Origin: Fibrobacterales bacterium
Lineage (GTDB): Bacteria; Fibrobacterota; Fibrobacteria; Fibrobacterales; Fibrobacteraceae
Assembly (NCBI GenBank): GCA_025997455.1
Contig: BNUP01000001.1
Coordinates: 1-57,700 of the forward strand
Direction: 5' to 3'
Length of the DNA stretch: 57,700 nt
Shown: positions 34,078 through 42,922 of the stretch, one piece after another
Numbering within the stretch: position 1 is the first letter of the stretch
How the letters are laid out: the number at the start of each line of letters is the position of its first letter
The notes under the pieces: model-generated
Databases searched by the model: none
What the model saw: the letters and a program-made list of their open reading frames with translations, nothing else
Told to the model about the DNA's origin: nothing
Translations under genes and position numbers: made by a program

Positions 34078-37000
34078 TGCTGATTAAAGGCATAAAAATT
34101 TTTAATAATGACGGTTTTGGGCAAAGACCCAAGATAGTTTCATATCGCGTTAAACAAAAAACAAAAAAGAGTAGATTTATTTTACCTCCCGTATTGATAA
34201 TTATTCTTGCGGCTACTTTACTGCTCGGTTATACAACGGCAAGAAATAAAATCATTTATTTTTTATCGCACCCTATTATACTTAAAAATGCATTGATTAT
34301 CCCCGAAAATTTTGTCGCAATTTCACCGTTAAAATATGAGTGGAATTCTATAAAAATCGTAATTGACGGCTCAACCGTATTTATAAATAAACCAAAAATT
34401 TCAATTGACCCGTTTTTGGGATTTCGCCGAGAACTTTTGAATGTGTCCTTAGACAGCGTTAATGCAAACATCGCTTTGCATAGCGAAAACACAACGCAAA
34501 CAAAAGACACAACCGATCAGACAGGGCATTTAACTCACCCGAATATTTGGCTGCCGGTCAGAGTTTATATAGTTATAAATAAATCTACGGTCTCAATAGC
34601 AAATCCCGAACCTCTTACTTGGAGTTTAGATACATTAAAACTTGTAAAATCCGCAAGAGCAAAACGCATTTACACAAGTGCACAAAATATAAGGGGAACT
34701 TACCTTGCAAATTCTCTCAACATAAATGCAGATTATCATTGGAGTTCAATGTTCTCGGATGCATCCTTAAAAATTGCAAGCGATAACAAAGATTCATTGC
34801 AGATAAATCTAAACGCTAAGCGGGAACGGTTGGAAGATATTTCCGCAGAAATTTCCGCATCTGTAAAGAGTGCTCCGTTTTGGCTCGCCGAAAAATATCC
34901 AAGTGATGCTCCCACCCTTGAAAATATAATCATAAATTCAAATGTAGCCTTTAATATTATCAATCAAAAAATGGATTTTAATATTAACTTAAAAAGCAAA
35001 ATTGGAGAACTGTGGCAACTCCCGAAATTCGATGCGGACATTTTTGCTCTGGGAAACAACAGCGGTATTTCGCAAAGTGAAATTACACTGCTCGGCGATA
35101 ATAACGAAAAAATAAAATTCAGCGGCAGTGTAGATAAAAATTTAGACGGAAACGGCTCACTTGAAGTTAGCGGAATAAATATTGTGCTTGGCGGAGAAAC
35201 ATTACCGACAGATGTTAAATTTCACCAAATTGTCAAAAAAGGAAATTCGGCATCGGCAATTTTCACAACGGGTGCAGGTTCAAATTTTAATGCAAATATT
35301 GCAGATTTAAGCGAGCCGTTAATCACATTTACCGCAGATATTGCACCGAGCGAACCTTGGGCTATTCAATGGTGCGAAGGTAATTTGAAACTCGCAAGAC
35401 CAACGCTTATTAACGGTTCTTTTTCATTCAAAGATGTTTTGTTAAAAGCAACGGTTCGCACAAAAGTCCCTTATGCATACTACGCCGCCGCAGATGATTT
35501 TGAAGTTGATTTGTGGTTGAACGGAGAAGGAATACGATTCCCAAGAGGCACTATTAAACGGGGCGGCTACACAAGCGACTTCACGGGTGAAGTTATGTGG
35601 GATAAAGAATATTTGTCTTTTAAGTTAAATCAAAGAGCAGACCCGAAAAATCCCGCAATAGAAAAAGGCGATGCGGAAACATATATAACATTCAATCCAA
35701 AAATGAATTTGAAACTTCACAACATTAACACTCAAATGCTGCCTTTTGCAAACTATAAAATGTTAAACGGATACAACGGAATTATAAACGGAAATTGGAT
35801 TTTCGATATTGAGCACTTTGTAGGCAACGCCTCTGTGGAAGTTGCAACCGCAATACAAAATCAAAAAATAAATGTCAAAAGCGATGTTTATATTAACGGA
35901 GATTCTCTTGCAATAAAGAATTTTGAACTTGACCAAAATGACAAAAAATTAAACGGACATTTAACTATGCTTACAAATAAATTTCAACTGTTAGACGCGA
36001 GTATAGATATACCCAATATAGATTTGGCATCGATAAGCGTGCTCTTTGGAAATTCAATGTTGAAAAGCGGTTTTGCAGACGGAAAATTGGGCTACGGAAT
36101 AGAAGAGGGGTTAAAGGGAAATATTGTATTCTCTAAACTTGCACTGAGCGATTTAGATACAACTATATTAAATTTTCCGAACTTAAAATTTAACGCAAAA
36201 GACGGACTTGCCAAACTCACGGGGCACATTTTTGCAGGCAACGGTTTGTGGGACGGCGACCTGATTCTCGGTTTGGAAAGGGTTAGCCGAAAACAGGAGC
36301 ATAAATTTTTTATGTCATATTCGGCGAGTAATGCGGATAATGTAGGAACATTTAAGTTTGACGGAATTTCTTCCGATGACTTTAAGAATTTACACGGCAA
36401 GGCGCAACTCTTTGGCGATTGGTTTTTGCCAAACGGAGTAGGTGAAATTAAAAATGCAAATACGCAAATTTTTGTCCAATTTCCTATCGGAAAAAATATA
36501 CTCGATGAACTCACCGCAAATTTTACTTCTAACGGAACAATTTTTGAAAAGGGCTTTTTGCAATTGCCGGTAGATTTTTACGGACGAATTCAAAAGGGGA
36601 TTTTACTTGTGGATTCCGCATTTGTGCTCGGAGAAAACAACGAAAAAATAAACGCAAAAATGACAATGAAACTCGCATCTGCCGAACTTCGCAACCTAAC
36701 ATTCAACACCGACCAATTTACAATACTGTTGCAAAAAGAGCACTTGGTGCAAATTAAAAATGCATCCGGCTACACCGAAAGCGATTCTGCAGGAATAAGT
36801 ATTTTTGCAAAACTGCCGAATATTCTTTACAAATTAGAGAACAGCGACTACGGAAATGCAGAGGTAATATTGAGAGGCGAGGCGGAATATAAAATACCGT
36901 TCCAAACGGAAACAACGCAGGCAAATGCGAGCATAACTGGGTATTTCGATATAGATAAAGCGGAGTATAAAAAGGAAATAGACTTAATTCCCGACCCCTT

Positions 37001-38042
37001 GCATTTAGATAAAACCTTAAAAACTCTCAACAAATTTATAACTTCCGCATTAAAAGAAAAGGGTTCAACCTCCGATGCTTATGCACTCGCAGGGCGACCG
37101 ACAACTCTAAATATAAAAGTGAATACATCGGGAATGCACCCGGCAACCGTATATTCAAATATTGCAAATTTTCCCTTTGCGGTAAATTTATCAGTGCTCG
37201 GCACAACGAGAAATATGTTATTATCGGGTGATATAAACACCGTTGCAAACGGAAAAATCGGTTATCAGGGTCTTACTATGTTTGATTTATCGCACCTGCG
37301 GTTTTATTGGCAGGATTCGCCTTGGAAACAGGGGAAAATTGAGTTGGCTGCATCAAATAATTATCCGTTCTGCACTGCGGAAACTTCCGGCAATTCATCA
37401 AATGACGAACTTTGCACCGTTAATGTAAATTTAGACGGAACTTTTTCGAGATTGAATATGCAACCGACCACGAACTGCAATATAGAGGCATCGCCTGCAC
37501 TGATTTACTACAGTATGATGCTCGGATGTATCTCTGCTGACTACGAGTCAAACACTTCATTTAGCAAAAATAAATTTACGGGAATGATGCTCGGTAAACT
37601 TATGACAAGCGGTGCAAATCGCGTTATAGGCGGGAATGTTGTTGGCGATATTGAATTTAATATGCTGGATTTTTTTGATGAGGAAAAGCCTGAGCGGGAT
37701 ACGAATTATGTGCGGGTTCCCATAAGTTTAGCACGTTGGGTGCCGAGTTTGGAGGCGGTTTTCGGTTATACAAAAGATGAGAGTATTGATCCTCGATACA
37801 ATTATTCCATTGAAGCGGGTTTGCGCTATTCGCTTCCCGTTTTTGACTCATCCGATATAAGTAGAAATTTGATAGATCCCTCATTTGATGTAAGTACAAA
37901 TTTGGTTTCTCGTCATTATAGTAACGCTCTTGAAAACGGACAAGAGGAAAGCCGTTTGGAAAAAAATATCGGTTTGTTATATTCGCACAAATTTTGGGAT
38001 CCTTGCATTTTGGGCATTGGAAGGTGCAAGGTGGCGGAGTAG
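34077..38042 (+). CDS. TamB-like / AsmA-type envelope protein
   Basis: 1321 residues. A membrane anchor lies near the N-end (FILPPVLIIILAATLLLGY, about residues 38-57). The rest is a very long run of beta strands with recurring N-G and K-F-x-G patterns, as in TamB/AsmA proteins, which form a hydrophobic groove spanning the periplasm. The last 300 residues (LSVLGTTRNMLLSGDINTVANGKIGYQG to the end) match the TamB C-terminal domain in character. The role is probably lipid transfer to, or protein insertion in, the outer membrane. No TamA or BamA gene is nearby. Coupled to sufE by a TAATG overlap. Confidence 0.75.
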   Translation: MLIKGIKIFNNDGFGQRPKIVSYRVKQKTKKSRFILPPVLIIILAATLLLGYTTARNKIIYFLSHPIILKNALIIPENFVAISPLKYEWNSIKIVIDGSTVFINKPKISIDPFLGFRRELLNVSLDSVNANIALHSENTTQTKDTTDQTGHLTHPNIWLPVRVYIVINKSTVSIANPEPLTWSLDTLKLVKSARAKRIYTSAQNIRGTYLANSLNINADYHWSSMFSDASLKIASDNKDSLQINLNAKRERLEDISAEISASVKSAPFWLAEKYPSDAPTLENIIINSNVAFNIINQKMDFNINLKSKIGELWQLPKFDADIFALGNNSGISQSEITLLGDNNEKIKFSGSVDKNLDGNGSLEVSGINIVLGGETLPTDVKFHQIVKKGNSASAIFTTGAGSNFNANIADLSEPLITFTADIAPSEPWAIQWCEGNLKLARPTLINGSFSFKDVLLKATVRTKVPYAYYAAADDFEVDLWLNGEGIRFPRGTIKRGGYTSDFTGEVMWDKEYLSFKLNQRADPKNPAIEKGDAETYITFNPKMNLKLHNINTQMLPFANYKMLNGYNGIINGNWIFDIEHFVGNASVEVATAIQNQKINVKSDVYINGDSLAIKNFELDQNDKKLNGHLTMLTNKFQLLDASIDIPNIDLASISVLFGNSMLKSGFADGKLGYGIEEGLKGNIVFSKLALSDLDTTILNFPNLKFNAKDGLAKLTGHIFAGNGLWDGDLILGLERVSRKQEHKFFMSYSASNADNVGTFKFDGISSDDFKNLHGKAQLFGDWFLPNGVGEIKNANTQIFVQFPIGKNILDELTANFTSNGTIFEKGFLQLPVDFYGRIQKGILLVDSAFVLGENNEKINAKMTMKLASAELRNLTFNTDQFTILLQKEHLVQIKNASGYTESDSAGISIFAKLPNILYKLENSDYGNAEVILRGEAEYKIPFQTETTQANASITGYFDIDKAEYKKEIDLIPDPLHLDKTLKTLNKFITSALKEKGSTSDAYALAGRPTTLNIKVNTSGMHPATVYSNIANFPFAVNLSVLGTTRNMLLSGDINTVANGKIGYQGLTMFDLSHLRFYWQDSPWKQGKIELAASNNYPFCTAETSGNSSNDELCTVNVNLDGTFSRLNMQPTTNCNIEASPALIYYSMMLGCISADYESNTSFSKNKFTGMMLGKLMTSGANRVIGGNVVGDIEFNMLDFFDEEKPERDTNYVRVPISLARWVPSLEAVFGYTKDESIDPRYNYSIEAGLRYSLPVFDSSDISRNLIDPSFDVSTNLVSRHYSNALENGQEESRLEKNIGLLYSHKFWDPCILGIGRCKVAE

Positions 38043-38063
38043 TGGGTGTGTCGCAATACGCCC

Positions 38064-39464
38064 TTACATTGTTAACCTTAAAAATTCCTCAAAATAACTC
38101 GGAAATGTTTTGTTCACGCAGGCGGGGTCTAAAATCGTTATGTTTGCACCTTTTTTGTGCGGAGAATTTAAGGAGAATAGAGAAAAGCACATCGCCATTC
38201 TGTGGTCTTTGTAGGTTTCAATTGTAGCATTTTGAATATCGCCTTCGGGAGGAGTGATTGTTATGGAATTTTCGGTGGTTTCAACTGTTGCACTGATTTT
38301 GCGGAGTTCTGTTGCCATCGCTTTTATGCGGTCTGTTTCTTTTACCTTCCAACTCGCTATACCGGTTATTGTGGTTTTCCCTTTTGCATAACACGCCACA
38401 GGGCAAATTGTCATTGCGGCATCTGGAAACAAAGTTGCATCTATTGTGAGATTGCTTGCAACTTGAAATTTTTTTGCATCTGAAAATTCTTTTAAAACAT
38501 TGACGAACATTATATCGCCTTGTAAAGTAAAATCATCAGGATTAACTCCCAAAACCTCCACATTTCCTTTGGCTATAAAATTTCCCGCATAAAAATAACT
38601 TGCAGAAGATGCATCGCCTTCAACCTGAAAATTTTGTTGCCCTTTATAAGTTCCCTTTGGAATTAAAAATTTTTTGAACTCTTCATTTACATTTTCAACC
38701 TTCACTCCAAATTTTTCCATTAAGCGAATGGTCATATAAATATACGGTTTTGAAATCAATTCCCCTTCAACTTCTATTTCTAAAGAACTTATTTTATGCG
38801 AGTTCGCCGTCGTCTCTAAAAACTCCGGTTTTACGGGATTATGACTCATAGGAGTTTTTAGAGAATTCTGGTATGGTGCGGCAATTAACAATGCGGTTAA
38901 AAATTGGCTTGAAATATTGCCTTTTATTTTGACCTTTCCACCGTTCAAACCTGTTGGTTTTATCCTTAAAGGCGGGTAGCCGTCATTTTCCAAATACTCA
39001 ATATTTGCACCCAAACTTCTTAAAGCATCTACCAAATCTTTTATCGGTCGTTCGTGCATTCTCGGCTCACCGTATAAAATATACTCCCCTTTATTGCAAA
39101 GCACTCCCAAACATAATGCCGCAGTTAAAGATCGCATTGCAGTTCCTGAATTTCCCAAAAAAAACTCTACTTTTTTATTTGGTAAGTTTCCTCCGATTCC
39201 TTTAATTTGAACAGCACTATACTCATCTTTGCTAACAGAAACGCCGAGTTTTTCTAAAGCCTCTTTCATATATTTTGTATCATCGCTTTCCAAAATATTG
39301 AACAGAGAACTTTCCCCTTTTGCCAATGCCGCAAGTAACAGCACCCGATTTGAAATACTTTTTGAACCCGGAACTTTAACCGTTCCGCTAAAATGCGAAG
39401 TCGGTGCGAGTGCAAGCGAGAGTTGGTCTTTTATTGCGACCGCGGTGTGTGCCGAACGCCCCAT
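38064..39464 (-). CDS. aroA: 3-phosphoshikimate 1-carboxyvinyltransferase (EPSP synthase)
   Basis: Joins shikimate 3-phosphate and phosphoenolpyruvate in the shikimate pathway. Signatures: VKVPGSKSISNRVLLLAALA, FLGNSGTAMRSLTAALC, GNISSQFLTALLIAAP, EGDASSASYFYA, KVKETDRIKAMATELRK and YKDHRMAMCFS. At 466 residues it is about 40 longer than usual. Residues about 198-223 are a translated fragment of the composite repeat, inserted before the strand leading to ELISKPYIYMT. The first ten codons (MGRSAHTAVA) come from a GAACGCGGTGTG-type repeat; no other in-frame start is present before the conserved core. Last gene of the surA-ftsE-aroA operon, one base after the ftsE stop. Confidence 0.95.
   Translation of the reverse strand: MGRSAHTAVAIKDQLSLALAPTSHFSGTVKVPGSKSISNRVLLLAALAKGESSLFNILESDDTKYMKEALEKLGVSVSKDEYSAVQIKGIGGNLPNKKVEFFLGNSGTAMRSLTAALCLGVLCNKGEYILYGEPRMHERPIKDLVDALRSLGANIEYLENDGYPPLRIKPTGLNGGKVKIKGNISSQFLTALLIAAPYQNSLKTPMSHNPVKPEFLETTANSHKISSLEIEVEGELISKPYIYMTIRLMEKFGVKVENVNEEFKKFLIPKGTYKGQQNFQVEGDASSASYFYAGNFIAKGNVEVLGVNPDDFTLQGDIMFVNVLKEFSDAKKFQVASNLTIDATLFPDAAMTICPVACYAKGKTTITGIASWKVKETDRIKAMATELRKISATVETTENSITITPPEGDIQNATIETYKDHRMAMCFSLFSLNSPHKKGANITILDPACVNKTFPSYFEEFLRLTM
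38796..38871 (-). repeat. Composite repeat fragment inserted in frame in aroA
   Basis: Hairpin A with arms CTCTAAAAACTCC and GGAGTTTTTAGAG, followed by ACGACGGCGAACTCGCATAA. Encodes LETTANSHK, matching the SETTAN reading frame used in purL. Confidence 0.88.
39437..39460 (-). repeat. GAACGCGGTGTG-type repeat forming the aroA start
   Basis: Minus strand reads GGCGTTCGGCACACACCGCG directly after the ATG. The repeat supplies the first codons of aroA. Confidence 0.75.
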
Positions 39465-39465
39465 A

Positions 39466-40152
39466 TTATAAACTCTCTCTCTGCAAAATTCCCTGTTTCA
39501 TAACCAAATGCCTATACGGAGTATTTTGATAAAAAGATGGATTGTGTGTAGCCATAATAACCGCCGTTCCGCTCGCATTTATCCGTTCAAAAATTTTGAA
39601 AACTTCGTTTGCGTTTTCGGGGTCAAGGTTGCCCGTAGGTTCATCTGCAATTAAAAGATAAGGTGAATGAACAAAGGCGCGTGCAATTGCGGTTCTCTGT
39701 TGCTCTCCGCCCGAAAGTTCTTGCGGGTAGGCATTTTTGCGCTGCGCAATTCCAACCATTCCAAGCGAGTTCATAACTCGTTTTTTTATTTCTGCACGAT
39801 CGTAGGAAGTTGAAACAAGCAGCGACATTTCAACATTTTCAAAAACAGTTCTGTCGCTTAAAAGTTTAAAGTCCTGAAATACAATGCCGATTTTTTGCCG
39901 CAGATTTTGCACCCCGCGCATTGCAATTTTTTTACTGTCAAAAGACAAATCTCCAAATTTCACCAAAACTTGCCCGCCGTTCTCGCGGTCGGGAAATTCA
40001 TCCATATACACCATTTTCAAAAGTGTGGTTTTCCCCGCTCCCGAATGCCCCGTTAAAAATACGAACTCGCCTTTGCCGATTTTCAAATTGACATCGCTAA
40101 GCGCACGGTTGCCACCTTTATATGTTTTAGAAACATGCAAAAAATTTATCAT
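39466..40152 (-). CDS. ftsE: FtsE-like ABC ATPase
   Basis: 228 residues. Walker A GHSGAGKTTLLKM, Q-loop IGIVFQDFKLLSDRTVFENV, ABC signature LSGGEQQRTAIARAF, Walker B LLIADEPTGNLD, H-loop MATHNP. The opening INFLHVSKTYKGG and the short length fit FtsE, which with FtsX controls peptidoglycan hydrolysis at division. No ftsX follows; the neighbours are surA (five bases upstream) and aroA. Other MacB/LolD-type ATPases remain possible. Confidence 0.82.
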   Translation of the reverse strand: MINFLHVSKTYKGGNRALSDVNLKIGKGEFVFLTGHSGAGKTTLLKMVYMDEFPDRENGGQVLVKFGDLSFDSKKIAMRGVQNLRQKIGIVFQDFKLLSDRTVFENVEMSLLVSTSYDRAEIKKRVMNSLGMVGIAQRKNAYPQELSGGEQQRTAIARAFVHSPYLLIADEPTGNLDPENANEVFKIFERINASGTAVIMATHNPSFYQNTPYRHLVMKQGILQRESL

Positions 40153-40157
40153 TTAAT

Positions 40158-41456
40158 TTACAACCTGACATCTATATAAACTTCATTTTTCCATTGGTCA
40201 ATCAAGGTTTGCAATTTTTTATTACCCATATAAGAGGCTGTCATATTTTCCAAAATCGGATAATCCTCATTTAAGTTATATTCTCTAACCTGCTGTTCAT
40301 CGTTGAGTAAAAAAAATCTGTATGAACCGTCTATAAGTTCAGGCTCCGAAATTTCGCCGACTTCCAAATTAGAAACAACACGACCGTATTCGGGTTTAAT
40401 TTCTTTTCGCTCCTGCCACCCGAAACTTCCGCCCTTGTAAGCGGTTTCTTTATCTTGACTGAATTTTTTTGCCGCATCTGCAAATGTTTTTGCTCCAGCC
40501 GACAAAATTGCATTTCTCAACGAATCTGCAAAGGCAAATGCCCGTGCAGAATCTGAGGCGGTCGGTAATGTTCGCAATAAAATATTTGCAGTTTTTATGC
40601 CGTCGTCTTTTTTGCCGAGCAGTCGAATAACATTCCAACCTTCTTTTGTTTTAACCGGATTATCCGTCCATTCTCCAATGCCGAGACGGGAAGTTGCCCG
40701 CTCATAATCGGGGTCAAGTGCACCGCGCCGCAAATAACCGCTTGTGTCCGCAGTTTCTTGAGAATGATTTTTTGCGAGAATCGCCCAGTGCACTCCTCTG
40801 TCCAAAGAATCTATAACCGCCTCCGCCACCGTCTTCACGGAATCTACCACCCGCGAACTCGGCTCCACAGGCACGCTTATGGTGCTGAGCAAAAAACAAT
40901 CGTATTGCTGCGGAATAGAATCCTTATAAACCGCATAAAATTCCTCAACCTCTTTTCGCGTGGGAGTTATCAGTCCTATGTGCTTTTGCCGAATCCTCGA
41001 AACCTGCATTTGACTGCGATATTGCTCCATAAGTTTTTCGCGATACTGCGCCATTGAAACGCCGAGTTGTGCTCTAATGGCATTTTCCAAAGCCTTTACG
41101 CTTGCACCCTGCCGCGCCGCCATACCCTTAATATGCGAATCGACCCGCATAGACAATTCACTTTCATCAACCACAATAGAGTCCCTGTCTATCCGCGAGA
41201 GTAGCACTTTTTCCTCAATAATTCTGTCTAAAACCCGCTTCATCTGTTCATTTTCCGGCAACTGCAAAAATCCGGGCGTGCTCTGATACTGATAAAGCGA
41301 TGCCATTAAATCTGAACGCAAAATCACCTTCCCATCGACCACCGCTACAATAGATTCAAGCAAAATCGGCACAGAAGAGAGTGCAGTCACAACGGAAAAC
41401 AACAACCCCGTCATTGCAAGCCGCAAATGCGGAACACCAAATCTAAAAAAGTTCAT
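40158..41456 (-). CDS. surA: SurA-like periplasmic chaperone / peptidyl-prolyl isomerase
   Basis: About 432 residues from the ATG at 41456. Signal sequence (LAMTGLLFSVVTALSSVP), then the SurA N-domain (SIVAVVDGKVILRSDLMASLY), and two parvulin domains: SQETADTSGYLRRGALDPDYE and SQDKETAYKGGSFGWQERKE mark their cores. It probably escorts outer-membrane proteins through the periplasm. An upstream in-frame extension reads repeat sequence and is rejected; TACCTT lies six bases before the chosen ATG. First gene of the operon with ftsE and aroA. Confidence 0.9.
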   Translation of the reverse strand: MNFFRFGVPHLRLAMTGLLFSVVTALSSVPILLESIVAVVDGKVILRSDLMASLYQYQSTPGFLQLPENEQMKRVLDRIIEEKVLLSRIDRDSIVVDESELSMRVDSHIKGMAARQGASVKALENAIRAQLGVSMAQYREKLMEQYRSQMQVSRIRQKHIGLITPTRKEVEEFYAVYKDSIPQQYDCFLLSTISVPVEPSSRVVDSVKTVAEAVIDSLDRGVHWAILAKNHSQETADTSGYLRRGALDPDYERATSRLGIGEWTDNPVKTKEGWNVIRLLGKKDDGIKTANILLRTLPTASDSARAFAFADSLRNAILSAGAKTFADAAKKFSQDKETAYKGGSFGWQERKEIKPEYGRVVSNLEVGEISEPELIDGSYRFFLLNDEQQVREYNLNEDYPILENMTASYMGNKKLQTLIDQWKNEVYIDVRL

Positions 41457-41475
41457 AGGGGTAAGGTAGAAAAAG
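41457..41475 (-). promoter_or_regulatory. Putative leaderless promoter box of surA
   Basis: Minus strand: TTTTTCTACCTT, six bases (ACCCCT), ATG at 41456. Confidence 0.65.
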
Positions 41476-41576
41476 TTGAGAGAGTAAAGAGTGGAGATGG
41501 TAAATTTAGCATTGCAAAAATAGGGTATGGGGTGTTGGGTGTATGGCGTGGAAAATACGGCATTGCAAATTTTTCT

Positions 41577-41604
41577 GGGGCGCTCTATCCACACCGCGTT
41601 CACA
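41577..41604 (-). repeat. GAACGCGGTGTG dispersed repeat (reverse)
   Basis: Plus strand reads GGCGCTCTATCCACACCGCG then TTCAC; it faces the direct copy at 41980 across the tandem repeats. Confidence 0.7.
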
Positions 41605-41618
41605 ACTTTTAGCCAACA

Positions 41619-41798
41619 CTTATTGTCCGCCATTATTTACACAGATTATCTCAATGTCTTTTTAATTGGTCGGCTATGCTTATTGTCCGACATTGTTTAT
41701 ACAGATTATCTCAATTTCTTTTTAATTGGTCGGCTATGCTTATTGTCCGACATTGTTTACACAGATTATCACAACCCCTTTTTAATTGGTCGGCTATA
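41619..41798 (+). repeat. Three 60-bp tandem repeats
   Basis: Exact 60-base period: CTTATTGTCCGACATTGTTT, then ACAGATTATCTCAA, then CTTTTTAATTGGTCGGCTAT. Copies differ at few positions. A diverged one-and-a-half copy lies at 56302-56388. Confidence 0.93.
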
Positions 41799-41979
41799 CT
41801 TATTCAAAAAATCATTTTATAGTCTTCAACTCTATAAACTTGCATATTGGTCTATGGTAAATGGACATTCTCCACTATCAATTTTTAACTTTACACTTTC
41901 AACTCTTGCACAGCCGAGTTCCCCACACCCTACACGCCACACCCTATACCCCACCTTGTGCTGCCGAGTGAAAAATTGT

Positions 41980-42003
41980 GAACGCGGTGTGTGCCGAACG
42001 CCC
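41980..42003 (+). repeat. GAACGCGGTGTG dispersed repeat
   Basis: GAACGCGGTGTGTGCCGAAC followed by GCCCC, 14 bases before the cpoB promoter box. Flanks match those at 14470. Confidence 0.75.
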
Positions 42004-42012
42004 CCAAAAAAT

Positions 42013-42028
42013 TATCTACCTTTCCGTT
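42013..42028 (+). promoter_or_regulatory. Putative leaderless promoter box of cpoB
   Basis: TATCTACCTT with the hexamer at 42017-42022, six bases (TCCGTT), ATG at 42029. Confidence 0.65.
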
Positions 42029-42769
42029 ATGAAACGAGTGCTTTTTATTTTACCGATTGTTGCAATACTAACGGCGTGCGCACCGAGCGAAAAGTCTATC
42101 CCGTCCGGGGTTGATGTTTTTAAGGTAGAACAAACCGCAAATGATGCCTTGAACTTGGCGAGAGTCGATTCAGCACAGACGGCGGCTCTGGCTCTTAATC
42201 TCGAATTTTTAAGCAAGCGAATAGACCTTTTAGATAGCATATCTTCCGCACTGCCTATATCCGCGGCGAGCGAAAACCAAATGCAAATTGCACTCTTGCG
42301 CGAAGAAGTTTCTTTTTTACGGCGATTTCTCGAAAATCAAAGGGGCAGTGTTGAACTTATAAATCCGCAGAGAAAACAGCCTCCGCAAGCGGCAAACCCA
42401 ATGCCTTCCGAATATGAACAGGCGTGGTTTCTTTTTAATGACCGCAGGGATTATGCAAATGCGGCGGTGTGGTTTGAGAAAGCGACAGTGCTTTACCCAA
42501 AAAGCGATTGGGCAGATGATGCTTGGTATTGGGTGGGTGAATGTCAAATTGCACTTGGAAATTACGCTCAGGCAATCTCGGCATTTGAAAAAGTGTTCCT
42601 ATATAACAACTCAAACAAAGCGGCAGATGCACAGTTCCAAATAGGGATAAGTTTGATTCGTTTGGGCGACAGAGAACACGCAACAGCGGCATTTCGCAAG
42701 GTGCAAGAGTTCTACCCTAAAAGCCCCCGCGCCTTGCAAGCCGGCACGGAACTCAACAGATTAAAGTGA
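42029..42769 (+). CDS. YbgF/CpoB-like lipoprotein with TPR repeats
   Basis: About 246 residues from the ATG at 42029. Lipoprotein signal with LTAC lipobox (cysteine about 17). A helical, probably coiled-coil region follows (ALNLEFLSKRIDLLD). The C-terminal 120 residues are YbgF-type TPRs: YEQAWFLFNDRRDYANAAVWFEK, DDAWYWVGECQIALGNYAQAI, DAQFQIGISLIRLGDREHA. CpoB links outer-membrane constriction by Tol-Pal to peptidoglycan synthesis in E. coli; no tol or pal gene is adjacent, so the call rests on architecture. The longer upstream frame is repeat sequence. Confidence 0.85.
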   Translation: MKRVLFILPIVAILTACAPSEKSIPSGVDVFKVEQTANDALNLARVDSAQTAALALNLEFLSKRIDLLDSISSALPISAASENQMQIALLREEVSFLRRFLENQRGSVELINPQRKQPPQAANPMPSEYEQAWFLFNDRRDYANAAVWFEKATVLYPKSDWADDAWYWVGECQIALGNYAQAISAFEKVFLYNNSNKAADAQFQIGISLIRLGDREHATAAFRKVQEFYPKSPRALQAGTELNRLK

Positions 42770-42922
42770 TCCACGCAGGGCGGAAAACCAAACCTCTGCA
42801 TTGCGGGTTGGTTAGTGGGAAACTCTCCCTTTCTTGCACCGCCGAGTTTCCATTAGCCGCTCCCCACTATCCAAATAATAATGTTTGACAATTCTTAAAA
42901 ATTTTTCTATATTATACCATTC

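Larger units (their letters stand above)
41457..42028. other. Divergent intergenic region surA-cpoB
   Basis: About 570 bases. It contains the surA promoter, an inverted GAACGCGGTGTG repeat (41577), three 60-bp tandem repeats, heptamer arrays (41870-41955), another GAACGCGGTGTG repeat (41980) and the cpoB promoter. The open frame across the tandem repeats looks like a by-product of the 60-bp period. Confidence 0.75.

Noticed and set aside
41527..42114. 195-codon open frame across the surA-cpoB gap
   Set aside because: It consists of heptamers, 60-bp tandem repeats and a dispersed repeat, and runs into cpoB out of frame. The 60-base period keeps it open by chance.
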